Positions 12,157 to 45,610 are shown, counted from the stretch's first letter. The stretch is 64,000 nucleotides of DNA from Chondrilla cf. caribensis (GCA_964020155.1 OZ026559.1:2329345-2393344); one strand, 5' to 3'. Numbers and translations: made by a program. The notes: generated by a model from the letters alone, not told the origin.

Positions 12157-12600
12157 CGCTAATACAACAGCTAATGTATGTGTACTACAGAAAATGATGT
12201 CACAGAAGGAATTTGTGGATCTTGCATGAAGTTCCCTCTGATTTGGATGATGAAATGGTATCCAATGGCTTCTGTGCTTGATCAACACACTATTCTCATC
12301 AGCTATGGGGTACATATTCATAGAACAGTCTGTATTTTCATCAAGTTGATAGAGGAGGTCTACATTCACCTTGATATCCAATCACAATGTCCCAGTCAAG
12401 TGGTACAATGCTTAATGCTGTTGTGGTAGGATGTAGTCATTGTTGTTGAATCACCACTAAGTCTATTTAATGTCCAAAACTATGCAACTGGTCTGTATGA
12501 AGCTATTTCATTCAAAGTCTGTTCTGACATACATACACATGTGCTATGCATGTACAGTGGAGCCTGTCTACAAGCTCACCGAAGGATGTGGGTTTGTAGG

Positions 12601-12663
<63 letters not shown>

Positions 12664-12690
12664 GTGTGTCCGTGTGTGTGTGTGTGCCAC
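12601..12690. repeat. (TG)n microsatellite
   Basis: About 60 perfect TG bases, then TCCGTGTG-type variants. Confidence 0.95.
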
Positions 12691-12694
12691 CGTT

Positions 12695-12842
12695 TTATCT
12701 GTTAAACCTTTTAATTCGCCACTATTTCCCAGTACCAATATAATGTACAAGTACCAGCAAATATCCAGTTAATCCACCAAACTCGTTAATCCACCACATT
12801 CTTCGAAAACAAATTGTGGCAGATTAACGAGTATTCACTGTA
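12695..12842. repeat. MITE family C (AATTCTTGTTAATCCACCA ends)
   Basis: Contains CCGTTTTATCTGTTAAACCTTTTAATTCGCC, AGTACCAATATAATGTACAA and ends AACGAGTATTCACTGTA. Relatives: 14620-14787, 15416-15588, 63180-63262, 63648-63825. The CAGT ends and TA flanks suggest Tc1/mariner-pogo type. Confidence 0.6.
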
Positions 12843-14619
12843 TGTGTTTGAGTTTTTTCCCATGACATATATAACACCAAGGGGCTTTACATACAAGTAC
12901 TTTATCACAAAACACTGGTATTACACAAAAGTATGTATGGTAATGTAGCTTTAACTTCTGTTATCCACTCAAATTGACGAACTTCAAATTTCCTTTCAAT
13001 CTAGACGTGATAATAATTATTGGCAGTTCAACCATTTATCCAATTAAGTGCTTTGGTGTATACATTATCCTCTTTATGTGCCTTTCATCTTAATTAATTT
13101 GCCTAATTGGAATTCATGTGGCTTTGAATCTGTTTTGACTTTGAGGGTTTCAAAGAATGTGTACCAACCAGCCACGAAGGGCTCCAGCTGTCTCCAAGGA
13201 TTAGCCTCTATTATGTCTCATGCAGCCATACAAGTATCCTCCCACTTGCAATCATGCAGCTGTCACCTTCAAGATCACAACCAATCTAATCATGTGGAAA
13301 CCTTTGTTCTGAGGATGGCGTTTAGTATGTTGCTTATGTTAGCAAAAACGTACACAAGCACTGGATATGTACGTACACTTATTCTATTGAAATAATACTT
13401 AGCTAATCGTCCCACACAGCTGATGAATGTGTTTGGTAGCCTCAGAAGTGACTTTAGTCTCCCTTTGATGGTACAGGGTCATGGGAAGTTCCCACATTTG
13501 AAATTTATCACATCAATCACGTGTTCACAACTTCCATACACTCGTATAGTATACAGTTGACATGCAAATTATTCTTTACTCACTTAATAAAGACTAGTGG
13601 TGATAGATAGAATGCTCGCTTTACAGACCAATCCATCCTCTAGCTCCTCTTGTGTATGAATGTTGATTTAAACACACGCCTACGTATGTGAGTAGACTGA
13701 GGAAATGTGATACTCATGTGATGTGATGGCATCCTTGTAAGTTAATAGGAAACCTATAATTGTACTCCACTACACACAGTGTACAAACTCAGGGTTGGAT
13801 TCCCCTTGAAATTTCACATCCTTTGTATGCGCGAGTATTAAAATGAAAATTACGTATGTCAATTGGGCTCGGGGAGGCCATGGTGACAAAGAATGCGATC
13901 CTATCCATCGTCACCATCTTGTTCATAGTGCCTCCAGTGTGTGTACACATGGTATTCCACATTTGGGTTACGATGGACTGCTTAGAAACCTTGCATAGTA
14001 GCACGGTAACACTCCACAGAGCCACTGGATGGATATACAAGCCTTTTACACAATGGCACCCACAGCACACCTGCATGTAAATAGATTGAGGTCAAATAAC
14101 TTGACAACATTAAAATTATTTATTGAATTATCATCGATAGACGAGATATCACATTTGAATGAAGAGCTAATTGTATCTCTGTTTTGATACACTTTGTGTT
14201 CAAAATGGGCATTTTCTGTGTACATACACACTGCTGTAAGAATTCAATGTGTGGTATGTTGGCATATATCAGATTCTGTACAGTATATATTCTGTTTTAC
14301 ATGAAACACGAATATTCGTTTGTAACTGACAAACACCCACATGCACACATGGTGGAAGCGTCTCACAAATTATTTGTGATTTCCACCTGTTTTGCTCAAA
14401 TACTCCCATTTTGAATTCTTTGCTGTAGCTATATACAGTGAATACTCTAATGAACGCAATTGACTAAAAATTGTTTAATTTTTTTATATTCTATGATTCT
14501 ATGATTGTTGTGTTATTTTTGTACATGTGTTTTTTGTTCATTTCATGTAAACTCCTTTTTTTTCTTTCCCGGGTGCCAGTGGCTAACGGTTCCCCAGGTT
14601 AAATAAGATACCCTGATAC
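12843..14619. other. Intergenic DNA, no supported gene
   Basis: AT-rich, mostly unique. Open frames at 13048-13395 and 13789-14080 lack splice signals, domains or composition bias supporting them. Confidence 0.5.
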
Positions 14620-15588
14620 CCTCATTAATCTGCAACAATTCGATTTCAAAGAACATGGTGGATTAAGAAGTTTGGTAGATTAACTGGATATTCATTGGTA
14701 CTTGTACATTATATTGGTACTGGGAAATTGTGGCAGAATAAAAGGTTTGGTGGATAAAGCGGTGGTGGATTAACAAGAATTCACTGTAATATGAACCTGC
14801 AAGAATGTTACAGTCTGTGTTGCTAGTTACACAGTGTACGTACATACTATATTAAGGGTACCCTGTGTATTATTGTGTATATATTCACTGACTTCGCACT
14901 CTATAAAACAGCAGGTAAATATATGCTGTATTTACGTAATAATGTTCTTATTAATTTTACCAACAAAGGTGTATGCATATGTCACTATGATTGTGTCTCT
15001 CACACTTGGCTGATCTGCAGTCTGAACTCCTGGATCAATTACAGGCTAGTTGCTTATACAATAATGGTAATAGGATTAGTGAACCTCCTACACTTAAACC
15101 TCTCTAAATGCATGCATTCTTGAGCACAATGTGTAGGTGTTTGCCATTGGCTTCAAAGCAGATTGCCACCAGTGTGTCTGTATGTGGCTGTACTGTGGAA
15201 CCCACAGTTGACATGGTTTGATTTGTTATGATGACCTCTGTTTATTCACATAAAGCACAAGTGCAGGATGAAATGACATGTTAACAAGGGGATGAGTGGG
15301 TGAGCTCTTATTAGTGCTGGGCTATGCTGTGATGTGTGCGATAGATGTGTGCCAAAATGTCTCTTCCCACTCTGCTTTTTGGAGGCAGTGTAGGAAATTG
15401 CCTACATATGGTGGTGAATCCATGTTAATCTGCCATAATTTGTTTCCCAAAAACATGGCAGGTTAGTGAGTTTGCATGGCGGATCAACTGTGAATTCTTT
15501 ACTGTTTGCATGTTGTATTGGTATTGGTATTGGTGGACGAGATGACTCGACAGATTAAGTGGTCACGGATTAGCAGAAATGCATTGTA
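14620..15588. repeat. Two family C MITE copies and spacer
   Basis: Copies at 14620-14787 (ending TAACAAGAATTCACTGTAA) and 15416-15588 (CATGTTAATCTGCCATAATT to AGCAGAAATGCATTGTA). Nothing coding between them. Confidence 0.55.
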
Positions 15589-15867
15589 CACACGAGTGAA
15601 ACGTCATCCACAGTACGTAGTAATTGGAATTAATTGACGTTACGTATAACAAAGCTGAAGAATGTTCACATAAGATAGCCCAATGGACCATGGGATTAAA
15701 TAGTATATCATTTCACTATTCAATCAATAACTTAATCTGCTTCACTTATGCAATAATTTGTACGAGTGAGGAATATAATGTACACTGATATGAATGCATT
15801 TTATATGTTGAATTATATCTTCCAATCTGAGTCCTGCATGGGATTTGATCAGATGAATAGAGTTCAC

Positions 15868-16560
15868 AGCAGAGCCTCAATTAAAGGACACTCCGAATTA
15901 AGGACACCGTAGATATTCCCTCCCTACAAAGGACACTTTCTAAGGCACCAAATATAATACTCTCCTATAGTGCTAATACATCTTTTGTTGATCACATCTG
16001 AAGAATGGACAACCTCTCTACAGGGGACAAATTAGCTGGTCCCAGTGTGTCCTTTATGAAGAGGTCCCACTGTATATTGAATTGGTAATAACAATTTGCT
16101 ATCATATTGTCGTGTACAGGTTACGATAGGTTAGGTTAGGTTAGGTACTAGTAGGGCCTTTAGTCCATCGGGCTACTATACCAGGCACCCTGGAATAGAA
16201 AATAACGAGTATATTTTATATGTCAGCAGACAGACACACAGGCAAGAGCAAAATGAATAGGATAAGTTGTTAATACCAAAGTGAATAGCAGTCAGTTACT
16301 GATGATCACAAGTACATTAATAAGTTTGCAAATGACATGATCCACACAGTGGCCCCTCTGTCAAGGACACGCCTAATTAAGGCCACCGTATGGAAACCAC
16401 CTCCCTACAAAGGACACTTTCCAAGGTACGTACCAAATATGTACTTTCCTATACCATCAATACATTTTTATGTACTTTTGAAGAGTGCATGAACAACCTC
16501 TCTACAGGGAACAAATTAGCTGGTCCCAGTGTGTCCTTTATGAAGAGGTCCCACTGTAGG
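15868..16560. repeat. Two copies of a GGACAC-family MITE around a TTAGG tract
   Basis: Copies at about 15868-16075 and 16350-16558 share CCTCCCTACAAAGGACACTT, CAACCTCTCTACAGGG and AAATTAGCTGGTCCCAGTGT and end GGTCCCACTGTA. A third relative lies at 63410-63553. Between them, 16127-16147 holds four TTAGG units. Confidence 0.7.
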
Positions 16561-16717
16561 GTGGACTGCATCATACTATATACAGCATCTGTGCATATAT
16601 GTATGTATGTGCTGTACTGGTGTTCAAATGAGTACACACATACGTAAGTACAGTAATTCAAAATCACTTTGTGTGTAAACTGGTTTAATGCATTAGCAAG
16701 TAAGCACATTAAGGTGA

Positions 16718-16845
16718 TTACACACACATGCACACACACACACCTACACGCACACACACATGCACACACACACACACATGCACGCACAGACATACACACA
16801 CACCACACACAGCCATACCCACAATCACACACACACACACGTGCA
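16718..16845. repeat. (CA)n microsatellite, interrupted
   Basis: CA-rich with GCAC, CTAC and GCCATACCC interruptions. Confidence 0.9.
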
Positions 16846-17274
16846 CATTCAAATAGGTTAAGGGAATGTTTATCATTGCGATGACATATTTAGGTATGTG
16901 TGCGTAAACATAATTTTGCAAGCTGTGTCTGCAATATCTGGGTTGAAAGTTTACCAAGTATAATTCTTGACCCACTTAGGGTTCAGATTACTTACAATAC
17001 CAATTTGCTGTCAGTATGTTAACGTATTCTGTGTGCAGGAGAGGTGGAGAGGACATTCCGGCTCTTCAACAGGGCAGCTACGTAGTGTTTACTAACCACA
17101 TATCCATACAATAATTTGCTTTACATGTGATTGTAGTGTGCACAGTCACTCTATTGTGCATATATGGCGTATGTAGGTGCTTGAACATGTTTGTATTTAT
17201 GAATGTGTGTATGTATAATATGCATACACACAAAAAATGGTGTATTGTTTGGGGTGGTTGGGTAAATACGTATG

Positions 17275-17371
17275 TGAGTGTGTGTGTTGTATCTGTGTGT
17301 ATGTGTGTGTGTGGGTGGGTGCATGCTTGTGTGTGTGTGTGTGTGTGTGTGTGCATGCATGTGTGTGTGCA

Positions 17372-17438
<67 letters not shown>

Positions 17439-17501
17439 ATGTGTGTGTGTGCATGCATGCATGTGTGCGTGTGTGGGTATGTGTGCATGGGTGTGTACAT
17501 T

Positions 17502-17537
<36 letters not shown>

Positions 17538-17551
17538 TGCATGCGTGTGTG

Positions 17552-17591
<40 letters not shown>

Positions 17592-17640
17592 TGTGCGTGT
17601 GCGTGTGCGTGTGCGTGTGTGTGTGTGCATGTGTATAAAT
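17275..17640. repeat. (TG)n microsatellite, 365 bases
   Basis: Long TG array with GCATGCATG, GTGCGTGTGCG and TGGGTGGG interruptions. Its GTATGTGTGCATGGGTGTG segment recurs beside the array at 20415. Confidence 0.95.
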
Positions 17641-17649
17641 ATGTGTGTC

Positions 17650-18799
17650 ATATATGTATGTAGGTACACAAGGAAATAGCAGTTTCCTTCAGGATAATTC
17701 CTATTGAATCATATTTGATTGCCTACACAGTGCACTCGATCCTGTTTCAATGCATGCTTAGCTTGAAGAGACAAAGCATAGACAATGTTTCAATAGGTAT
17801 TCATCTTCCAGGAAACTAGCATTTTCTTCTTCTGTAAGATTTTGATTGTAATACAGCGTGTATTTGAAAGAGGTTAACAAAATGATTTTGACTTTGTTGA
17901 AGCCTTGTTTATAATAACTACTCCCTCAAATTGTGCTGACCGTCTAGATCTATTGTTAGTGTATGCATTAATGCTTATGTGGAGCCTAATCAATGGACCG
18001 AGGACCATGCAGGTTTGAGTTACGTACTAGTGCAGTATATAATCTGCAGACATCAGTGATATTAGTATTATTCTGTGTCCTTTCAAGTGCACAGAGTGGC
18101 ATGCACATGCAAGTTGAGGGAAGTAGGAAAAATAATTAATTATAATCAAACATTGTTAAATACTTGATTAATGTTGATTATTTTGAGATATTTTACTTTG
18201 TGATTAAATTACATGAACTGGCCACTTATTAAACTGCATTTTTGTACATGGAAATGTTGAAGGCCTATTCTACAGGTGCATGTATACATGTAGCAATGGA
18301 TATCGACGGTTTATTTCCACGATAGTGTACTTCATGACATAATTATTGCATTGGGTGTGATATCATAATACTGCACAGTGGAGCCTCCATGATCTGATGG
18401 TGCCTCTACAGTCTAACCTCCACTCTTTAATGAAATTCGTTGACACAGTCAACATTAATTGCACATAATAATAATATTATTATACAAAAGCCTCTGTACC
18501 TTGTCATTTGCAACTGCAGTAAAGGATTCATGCAGTGAAACTTGTGATGGAGACCACCTCTATACAAGGACCACCCGCAGATGTTTCAAGTGATCACTAT
18601 CAAGCAATCACATACATCAACTCAAGTGAACTGAGCATCTCTGTATAAACATCATTTGAATTTTCCCGGTCTCCTGGGTGTCTTCATGGACAGAATCTAT
18701 TACATGCGCATGTTGTATTTGCTGATCGGAGAGTGGCGGATTATCAAGGTCACAGAACTCCATATCTTAATTGTTTTCAAAACCACGCGTCGATCGTAT
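17650..18799. other. Intergenic DNA, no supported gene
   Basis: AT-rich unique sequence with a GGTGGTCTTTA-family fragment near 18533-18600. No exon signals seen. Confidence 0.5.
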
Positions 18800-19083
18800 G
18801 ACCAGTTACGTGACCACGTGACATTTCATTACATGCATTGATCTGTACAACGGTCCTTAGTATAAGCAGCCATTTTTTCCGCTGAAGTACAGACACTGGA
18901 TACAAGGCTTCCTCTTCGTCTTAAGAATGGATCTTGTAAGGAAACGAAGACAGAAGGACGTCAATCTAATACGTTTTCTCCGGAAATCGAAAAGAAACGT
19001 TCATTCACGCTTATAGGATGCCAGCGACCGGAGGCCACATGAGTGCAGGTCAAGGCGGCTAGCTCATCGGCACGCATGTACAG
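18800..19083 (+). promoter_or_regulatory. Weak candidate promoter and first exon
   Basis: A CACGTGAC E-box near 18815, a TATAAG at about 18861, then GC-richer sequence with a 28-codon basic frame beginning MDLVRKRRQKD at about 18926, ending near a donor TACAG|GTGAGC at 19083. No downstream exon could be matched, so this may be chance. Confidence 0.2.
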
Positions 19084-19242
19084 GTGAGCTCATCTGAGGT
19101 CATGTTGCATTCGCTACATGACTCGCATGTTAGACAGGTACAGCTTGCAGTTGAGGCGAATAGCTTTCCAACAGTTGTGCGATCATTGTTTTGTAGCATT
19201 ATAATATTACATTGCTATCTGGTTTCGGCTCACATGTGGTAT

Positions 19243-19423
19243 ACAGCCTAACTTGCTTTGTAAGTGCCTTGAAGGGCACCCCAAATCTGTACTTCTTATC
19301 AGAGGTACTTACTGTCAGTACTGGTTGGCATAGAGCACAAGAGCTAGGGACTGAGTGTAGTGTACTCACCAACCAGGAGTATGTACTAACTCAAGCACAT
19401 CCTAAGCAAGTTGGACTGTATTT
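19243..19423 (+). repeat. MITE family A, near-complete copy
   Basis: Starts ACAGCCTAACTTGCTTTGTA and ends CCTAAGCAAGTTGGACTGTA: inverted ends of about 20 bases with TA-like flanks. The body has AAATCTGTACTTCTTATCAG, TCAGTACTGGTTGGCAT and AGCTAGGGACTGAGTG. Confidence 0.8.
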
Positions 19424-19605
19424 AGGTCTAACTCTCATTAATTTTAAGTATTCGAGTTCTATGGTGTAGACTTCTGTCTATATCCTGACACGAAATACGA
19501 TTAAATTCTATGTATGATCGGATGTTTAAGAATGTATCTCTGTTAATATAATATGATGAAATAGCTTAACTCATTGAAAATGATCAGATTGTGCATTAGT
19601 ATCAT

Positions 19606-19607
<2 letters not shown>

Positions 19608-19665
<58 letters not shown>
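19608..19665. repeat. (TG)n microsatellite
   Basis: 58 bases of perfect TG. Confidence 0.95.
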
Positions 19666-19668
<3 letters not shown>

Positions 19669-20443
19669 GCATGTTCACACAACTGGATGGTTCTATAAAG
19701 GGAAATTTGTAAGTAAACTTGTTAGCTATAGCATATTATACAGAAATAGCAAATTTATTACATCATACGTACGTACATATGACAATGAATAAGCAGTACT
19801 ATTTTAAACATCAAATTTTGATCATTCATTTTCCACCTGTAATAGTTCGCATTTCCGTAAAAAATGAATAAAATTAAGAGGGCAAGGAGTTCTGAAGGAG
19901 AATGTGCTCCCTTTACCAACAGCTATCCTAGGGGATACATCTGTTATTGCCCCTTCTTCAATTAACTGTGTAGACAAATATTATGGTGACTGGACATTAG
20001 TAATAAGTTATGATTGTGGTTTCCTAGTTGTTGAGTGTACATTGCCGTGGAATGCATGGTGCTGGGTGGTTTACTATCATGATTGGCTATATAGTAGGAA
20101 AGGGAAGATTGAGATCAGCAATTCACTAATTTTTCTATCCTTTCTTTTATCATAATATTATTATTATAGCAACATAGTGTGAAAGTATGCACATCTTATT
20201 TTCTAATGTATAACTGTTAGTTTGTAGGATTTTGCAGTCTATTTTGACAATTGGCGTGACAGTAGTACATGCAAATTTGTATATATTGTGTGGGAGTGCA
20301 TCCCACTTTATGAATTCTATGAGTATTTATTATATTAGAATCTTTAATGATTTTAACATCATGATTATCTCTTTCAACCTATTTGATTTTGAAGAATTGA
20401 CATTATAAGTGTGTAGGTATGTGTGCATGGGTGTGCACATTTA

Positions 20444-20444
<1 letters not shown>

Positions 20445-20531
<87 letters not shown>

Positions 20532-20533
20532 TA

Positions 20534-20614
<81 letters not shown>

Positions 20615-20630
20615 ATGTGTGTGTACATAC
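20445..20630. repeat. (TG)n microsatellite
   Basis: About 185 bases with two TTTG/TATG interruptions. Confidence 0.95.
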
Positions 20631-23112
20631 ATGCTCATGTGGATGAGTGTCCACTCTTAGTCCTTTTCCATGTGATTGTGTCTTAACATACAATTCCCTT
20701 GGACACATCATGCATTGGAGGACATGATGACATGCAATCTCCTGTCTACTGAAAGCTAAAGGAATGTGATAAAGCCTGTTCATTTACAGACATCACCTTT
20801 TCCATAGCACTAAAACCATAGCAGGTACTGGAGTGGCAACGTTCATAGCTCACATCTCTCTGTACAGTAGTAGTAAAACTCAAATAACACAACATTGAGG
20901 ACCAGACCTTTGATTTCTTTGGTTTCCTGTTTTATGGCAGAATTTCATCTCTAACAGAGCACACTACCACACAATCATACAACATGTAGCTCTGGTGGAA
21001 GTGGAAATCTTCACATTGTGAGTACCCTGGTTAGTGCATACTTCTGTTGATTCTAAAACTTTATAATTACTTGTCCTTGCTCTGGTACACTACATATGTC
21101 AACTTATATTGCTAACATGTATGTACCTCTAATGAGAAGTGTAATTTAGATGTGGCCTTTAAGTTACTCACTGGGCAAATTGGACCTTGCTGTAAATTTA
21201 CACCTTGTTTGTTGGAAGATTTTGTGTAAAGTGGGCTCTTCTGCATGAACATGCATGTGGACTGTGATGATATAAGGTGTCTGACTCCCTTGTATACATG
21301 TTAACAATTTGTCACATATTTAATTAATCAAAATTCATCACATTATCAAATGTAAACAAATCCCTGTGTCTTCCTTTCATGTGATCAGTGGAAACCCTTC
21401 AATAGAGGTGTATGTACCATTTCCCTTATAAAGTAGTCGTAATGAACAGCAAATTGCTTGCTCAGGTAAATCCACCAGTGTTCATCTTGCCCCTTTGGCC
21501 TACGTGGTGGTGATGTGTGGGGGCTGTTTCTCCAACAGTTAATCATCAGTCCATTCATGTCTAATATCATAATCCAATAATACATGCATTGATTGGTCTT
21601 CCGTGTATTTGTATAGTTTTAAGGCATTCAACGCCCACACATGATTCAAATTTCATCTGTTTTCGTGCCTATATACTCTATACATACGTATATAACCTCA
21701 TGTACATCTACGTATATACTTGTAACTCGACAACTACGTACGCACTGTACATTCACTGAATGATTCCACCACAATCTACCTCAAAATTCAGTACAACTTG
21801 TTCAGTCAGTATCCTGGTGAATGCACACTCCTGTTAACATGCGATATCCTTTGCTGAGTACCTAGTTCATGATCATCTACTGATAGAGAGCAACACAGAT
21901 AACAAGTGTACATTTGGTGTGTCCTTTTAAGGTACTAAACGAGTTGACTACCACAATGTATTGTTAGTGTGATGTCACACTTGTAAAATGTAACGGTAAC
22001 CTGCTAATGTAAACACAATGGTTTGAATGGGACAAACTGGCTACAACCACTTTACCTACTTTGCAGTAACTGGTACACTGGTACAATGCTAGTATACAAG
22101 TGAAAAACGTAAATTTGAGTAATTTTTAAATTAGAATTGTTAGTATCATATTATATTCATACAAAGCTATGCATAATTTTTGCTCGGTCTGTGTTTCACA
22201 AAGAAATTCAACCGGACTATTTAAAATTATCCGTTTGTGCGAAATCGAAATTCATCGTGCTCATCTTTTTATCCTACGAATTGAAGTAATAAGGGCTATG
22301 CCTCCACAGTGTGATGAAACCAGTACTTAACCTTGTATCTGGATCCAATCTGGATGCCTAGCTTATCGTTGGCTTCTGGAACCTGTTATAGAGAATGCCT
22401 TTTAAGTCAATTAGAATGCAACGAAGGAAATTAGCCCGGACATTCAATATATTATTACTACATGAGATAGGAAATTGATCTGAAATACCTAACATATTTC
22501 TTGGCTATGAAATAGTTTGCCACACCAAGTGTTTCGGTTTCCACTCACAAAATTTTTGGCTTGAAACAAAAATTAATTGGCTGGCTTTTGTAACTATCAT
22601 AATATCAAGAGTTCAAGAGTTGATGCATTAAAATTGATAAATTATATTCAGAACCCTACTCTAGTTAGCCTAGAAAAAATAACTGCGACACTAAAGTATC
22701 AAAGATAATTAAAACATTTTTCATGAGGTAGGTTTTTGAATTTGCTTTGCATGGGAGTCAGTGGGGTTTATCTCTATCTCATTCAGGTGTGAGAATTGGT
22801 CAGCCATGATGACCTCCATTTTTGGTACACATTTTATGAAGTGAGTAGGCATACAATACATAGTTGATTTCAATATTAATGCACAATCTCGACCACAACC
22901 ATAAATCCATCTTAATAATTACTGTATGTGTTGTGTGATACACGTGCTAAGAAATGTGTACTAGATGGTTTGTTATTGTACACAAAAGTTGTCACTTAGC
23001 AACCTATGATGTGGTGACAAGGGAGTACTTATCACTTCTGCAGAGCTCTCTTATCACAGTGAACATTGCTAATGTTATACGTACTAGAAGGCACTTTTAT
23101 GTGTCCAATTGA
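20631..23112. other. Intergenic DNA, no supported gene
   Basis: AT-rich, mostly unique. No splice-consistent coding exon or RNA gene recognised. Confidence 0.5.
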
Positions 23113-23238
23113 TACAGCCAATTTCAGAATGGTTGTCCAAATGGCAAATGCCGTGACGTCATAGTGCTACGTATCTGATATGTAACATAAGCCACAATTG
23201 CATTTGCCATTTGGACAACCGTTCTGAAATCGGCTGTA
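23113..23238. mobile_element. Palindromic MITE with 40-bp inverted arms and TTGA target duplication
   Basis: The left arm starts TACAGCCAATTTCAGAATGG (to about 23152); the right arm ends CCGTTCTGAAATCGGCTGTA. The arms differ at about two positions. TTGA flanks both ends (23109-23112 and 23239-23242). The centre is about 45 bases. Confidence 0.85.
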
Positions 23239-23242
23239 TTGA

Positions 23243-24325
23243 GTAGAGTTGGGTGGAACTCCAGAGACACATAGACCTGAATCATTCCAGTCCCAAAGGT
23301 GTGGTACTGAAAATATCCGGTGTGTATTATTTCTACAAGACAGAGCATGTTACAGGTTTTAATATGTCACATCCATACTGATATTTCACATTGGTAGACA
23401 TTACGATTTGGACTGAGATGGCCACTAGCTTGTTTCAAATACACAAATAGAGAAACTTCGCAAATACGAACCAGTCTTGGTATTTGACAGATATGCGGAA
23501 TAAAACGCATTGGAACGCTGAGTTTATGTACTTGTGTTCTCAAATTCAGTGCCAGTTCTTACAGCTGTTAAAATAAAATGGCCACCACACAGTGTGACAT
23601 CAATATGAGGATATTTTCACAGTATCAACAATCCTGTGATGAGAGAGTCTTACCAACCTTCATCAGCGTAATGGGTTCATGACAGGTATTGCTGTATTTG
23701 TACGGATGTATTTTGGTGGTATAAGCTTCCAAAAATTTGAAAAGGGAAGTTGGAGGTTACCCGAGTTACATCATTACACAGCAGCGGAACACTACATCCT
23801 GTTTTGAATTTGAAGTACAGTGAATCAATCACATTGATCATCATTGAACATTGGGTACATGCGTACTCAATTATCACATTTGTGTGCGTGTTGTGTACAT
23901 TCAACATCTAATTACAAACCACCTACACCAACCAATCATACAAATATAACATTAATATGCAATTAGTTTTAAAATTCCTAGTTCCAAAGACTGTGTTTTA
24001 AGCTGAAAATACAAATGGAAGCTATTTGAGTCTTTATATGTGCTCACATTTGTGGATTGACTGTTCCAGCTGTTTCGTTCTACAGTTCCTTGGTGCATAT
24101 TGGTGAGTTGTTACAAAACACAAAACACATAGCTACCCACAACACACCCCCAACACACCTATTTTGTTTTGGATAGTTTGATGCCTTATTGGGATTTGAT
24201 AACATCAACAGTATTGTTTTGCTTCACCCATTCAGTTTATCCAATGTGATTGGAGGTGGCATGTATTGTGTAATTGATTGCATTGTCCAGATTTGTAGTC
24301 GGGAATTATGCTCATGTACGTATAT
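23243..24325. other. Intergenic DNA, no supported gene
   Basis: AT-rich unique sequence; nothing recognised. Confidence 0.5.
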
Positions 24326-24440
24326 CACATGCATGTGTCACAATGTATCACATGCATGATCACAGTGCATCACATGCATGTGTCACAGTGTATCACATGC
24401 ATGTGTCACAGTGTATCACATGCTTGTGTCACAGTGCATC
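24326..24440. repeat. 23-bp tandem repeat, about five copies
   Basis: Unit close to TCACATGCATGTGTCACAGT plus GTA, degenerate at the edges. Confidence 0.85.
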
Positions 24441-25569
24441 GTGTTTATGTGGATGAGGAGTGTGGAATCTACATGATAGTTGGTATCGTGTAACTTTGTA
24501 TCAGAAAAAGGTGTGGAACAATAGAATACTTACAATCTTTGACTCTTCAGTCCCCAATCCTGTGTTCACTTGCTTCAAGAAACTATACAGGTGTACCCTC
24601 TGCAGTCAACCAACACAACCTATACTCTATACAGTTAAAATGAAGACTTTAATATATAGGCAGCAGTATGTTTTGAATTCTCATTTACGTGCTCCAGTTA
24701 ATATTTGCAATTTTTTGTTGACTACTGCCAACATTGATGATGTAAACCGCCCCAGTACATTTTGCATTGTACAGTGGAACCCTCTTCTAACAAGCACCTT
24801 CACAACAAACTTCTTGACATAGCATACGAATGAGCTCAATCATTGGCTGTCATTACTACATAAAAACTGTTTTGACGTAACAAATCCCGACTAATTATAG
24901 CCAACAGTTTGCCTTGCAATTTATTGTTTGTCTTAAGAGCTAGGGTTCATCTGCATTGATGCCTAGATGATATAATATTATGTTGACATTAGCAACGCAG
25001 AAAAAGTATGTGATGTAACCTATTATGCATATGCCAGGTTAGATTTCCTTGGGAATACAGCATAATCTTGCCACATCCATACTCCCAAATTTGACATCCT
25101 CATTTATATTTGGCCACACTTTGAGATATGCCTATCACTATAAAACATACTGTAGAATGTACACTCCACAATCAGACATGATCTGACTCGTCATTTATTA
25201 TCCAGATAGTGTCAGATTGTCCAGGTTCCTCATAAATCAATGCATTATCATCCAGTCCACTATAGATTTGTAACCACCCAGTAATTGAAATGCATAATGT
25301 GAGATCTTGTTGCAAGTACACCTTGGTACAAGTGGTTTGTTATCAGAGGCATGTTTAGGTACACGGAATGGTATCCAGGATTGCAACTCGGTGCACATTT
25401 CAATTAGAAACGATGTACGTATGTTTCCTGCATGGTTGTCCACGCTGGATGGTAGCTTCCTGTTATGTTTGTCTTATACGTGTAATAATACTATGCACAG
25501 ACTGCGTGTCTATATACGTTGCCTACGTACTTATAGTGGTTGTATTTGGTGTAGTGTATGTATGTATCT
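24441..25569. other. Intergenic DNA upstream of gene 2
   Basis: No gene supported. Open frames at 24460-24822 and 25307-25700 carry no recognisable domain. Confidence 0.5.
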
Positions 25570-25696
25570 TTACGAGTGTCGCTAGGCGCGCGCTTTTAGT
25601 GGCGATAGAGAGACGAAGTAGCTGCAGCCACGGTAGACATCAGAAAGAAGAACGGTGGATTTTAAGCCCTGGCTGGAGGTTACTGGGCGGCGGCAG
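25570..25696 (+). promoter_or_regulatory. Probable promoter / 5' UTR of gene 2
   Basis: CpG- and GC-rich stretch (GGCGCGCGC near 25587, GGGCGGCGGC near 25685) in otherwise AT-rich DNA, ending at the signal-peptide ATG. No TATA box seen; the transcription start is unknown. Confidence 0.4.
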
Positions 25697-45220
<19,524 letters not shown>

Positions 45221-45610
45221 GTTTGAGTACAATTTCCAATGTGTTTTCTCTTGTACCAAACTAATGTATAATGTACTTTGCAATTTAGTACATTGCTTTT
45301 CACGGGCAGTATTAATATTATTATTACGATTATTGTTATGAATTTGGGCTCACTAGTGGTGTTCATCTTAATTATTTGGCAAATAATGATCATATTATTA
45401 TTTAATTAATAATCATTATTATCGATATCAATATTATTCAAGGTGCTTGATTCTCCCAATGATCGATAGTAGGCTTCATTATTCAAGTATACGGTTAGGT
45501 TGAAAATTGTTCAGTACAAATAACATACGTATATATAACAGCAAACGCATAAAATATTAACCTTAAATCTCAAAACATGCATACCATTATTATATAATAT
45601 TACATATACA

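Noticed and set aside
12070..12381. 103-codon frame on the - strand next to the MITE
   Set aside because: Partly overlaps the MITE end, has no recognisable domain or paired splice sites.
13048..13395. 115-codon frame in the gene-less region
   Set aside because: No domain, signal peptide or splice consistency; ordinary chance frame in AT-rich DNA.
18926..19012. Short basic frame (MDLVRKRRQKD...) as a small gene
   Set aside because: Only 28 codons with no downstream exon or homologue I can recognise; kept only as a weak promoter/exon candidate.
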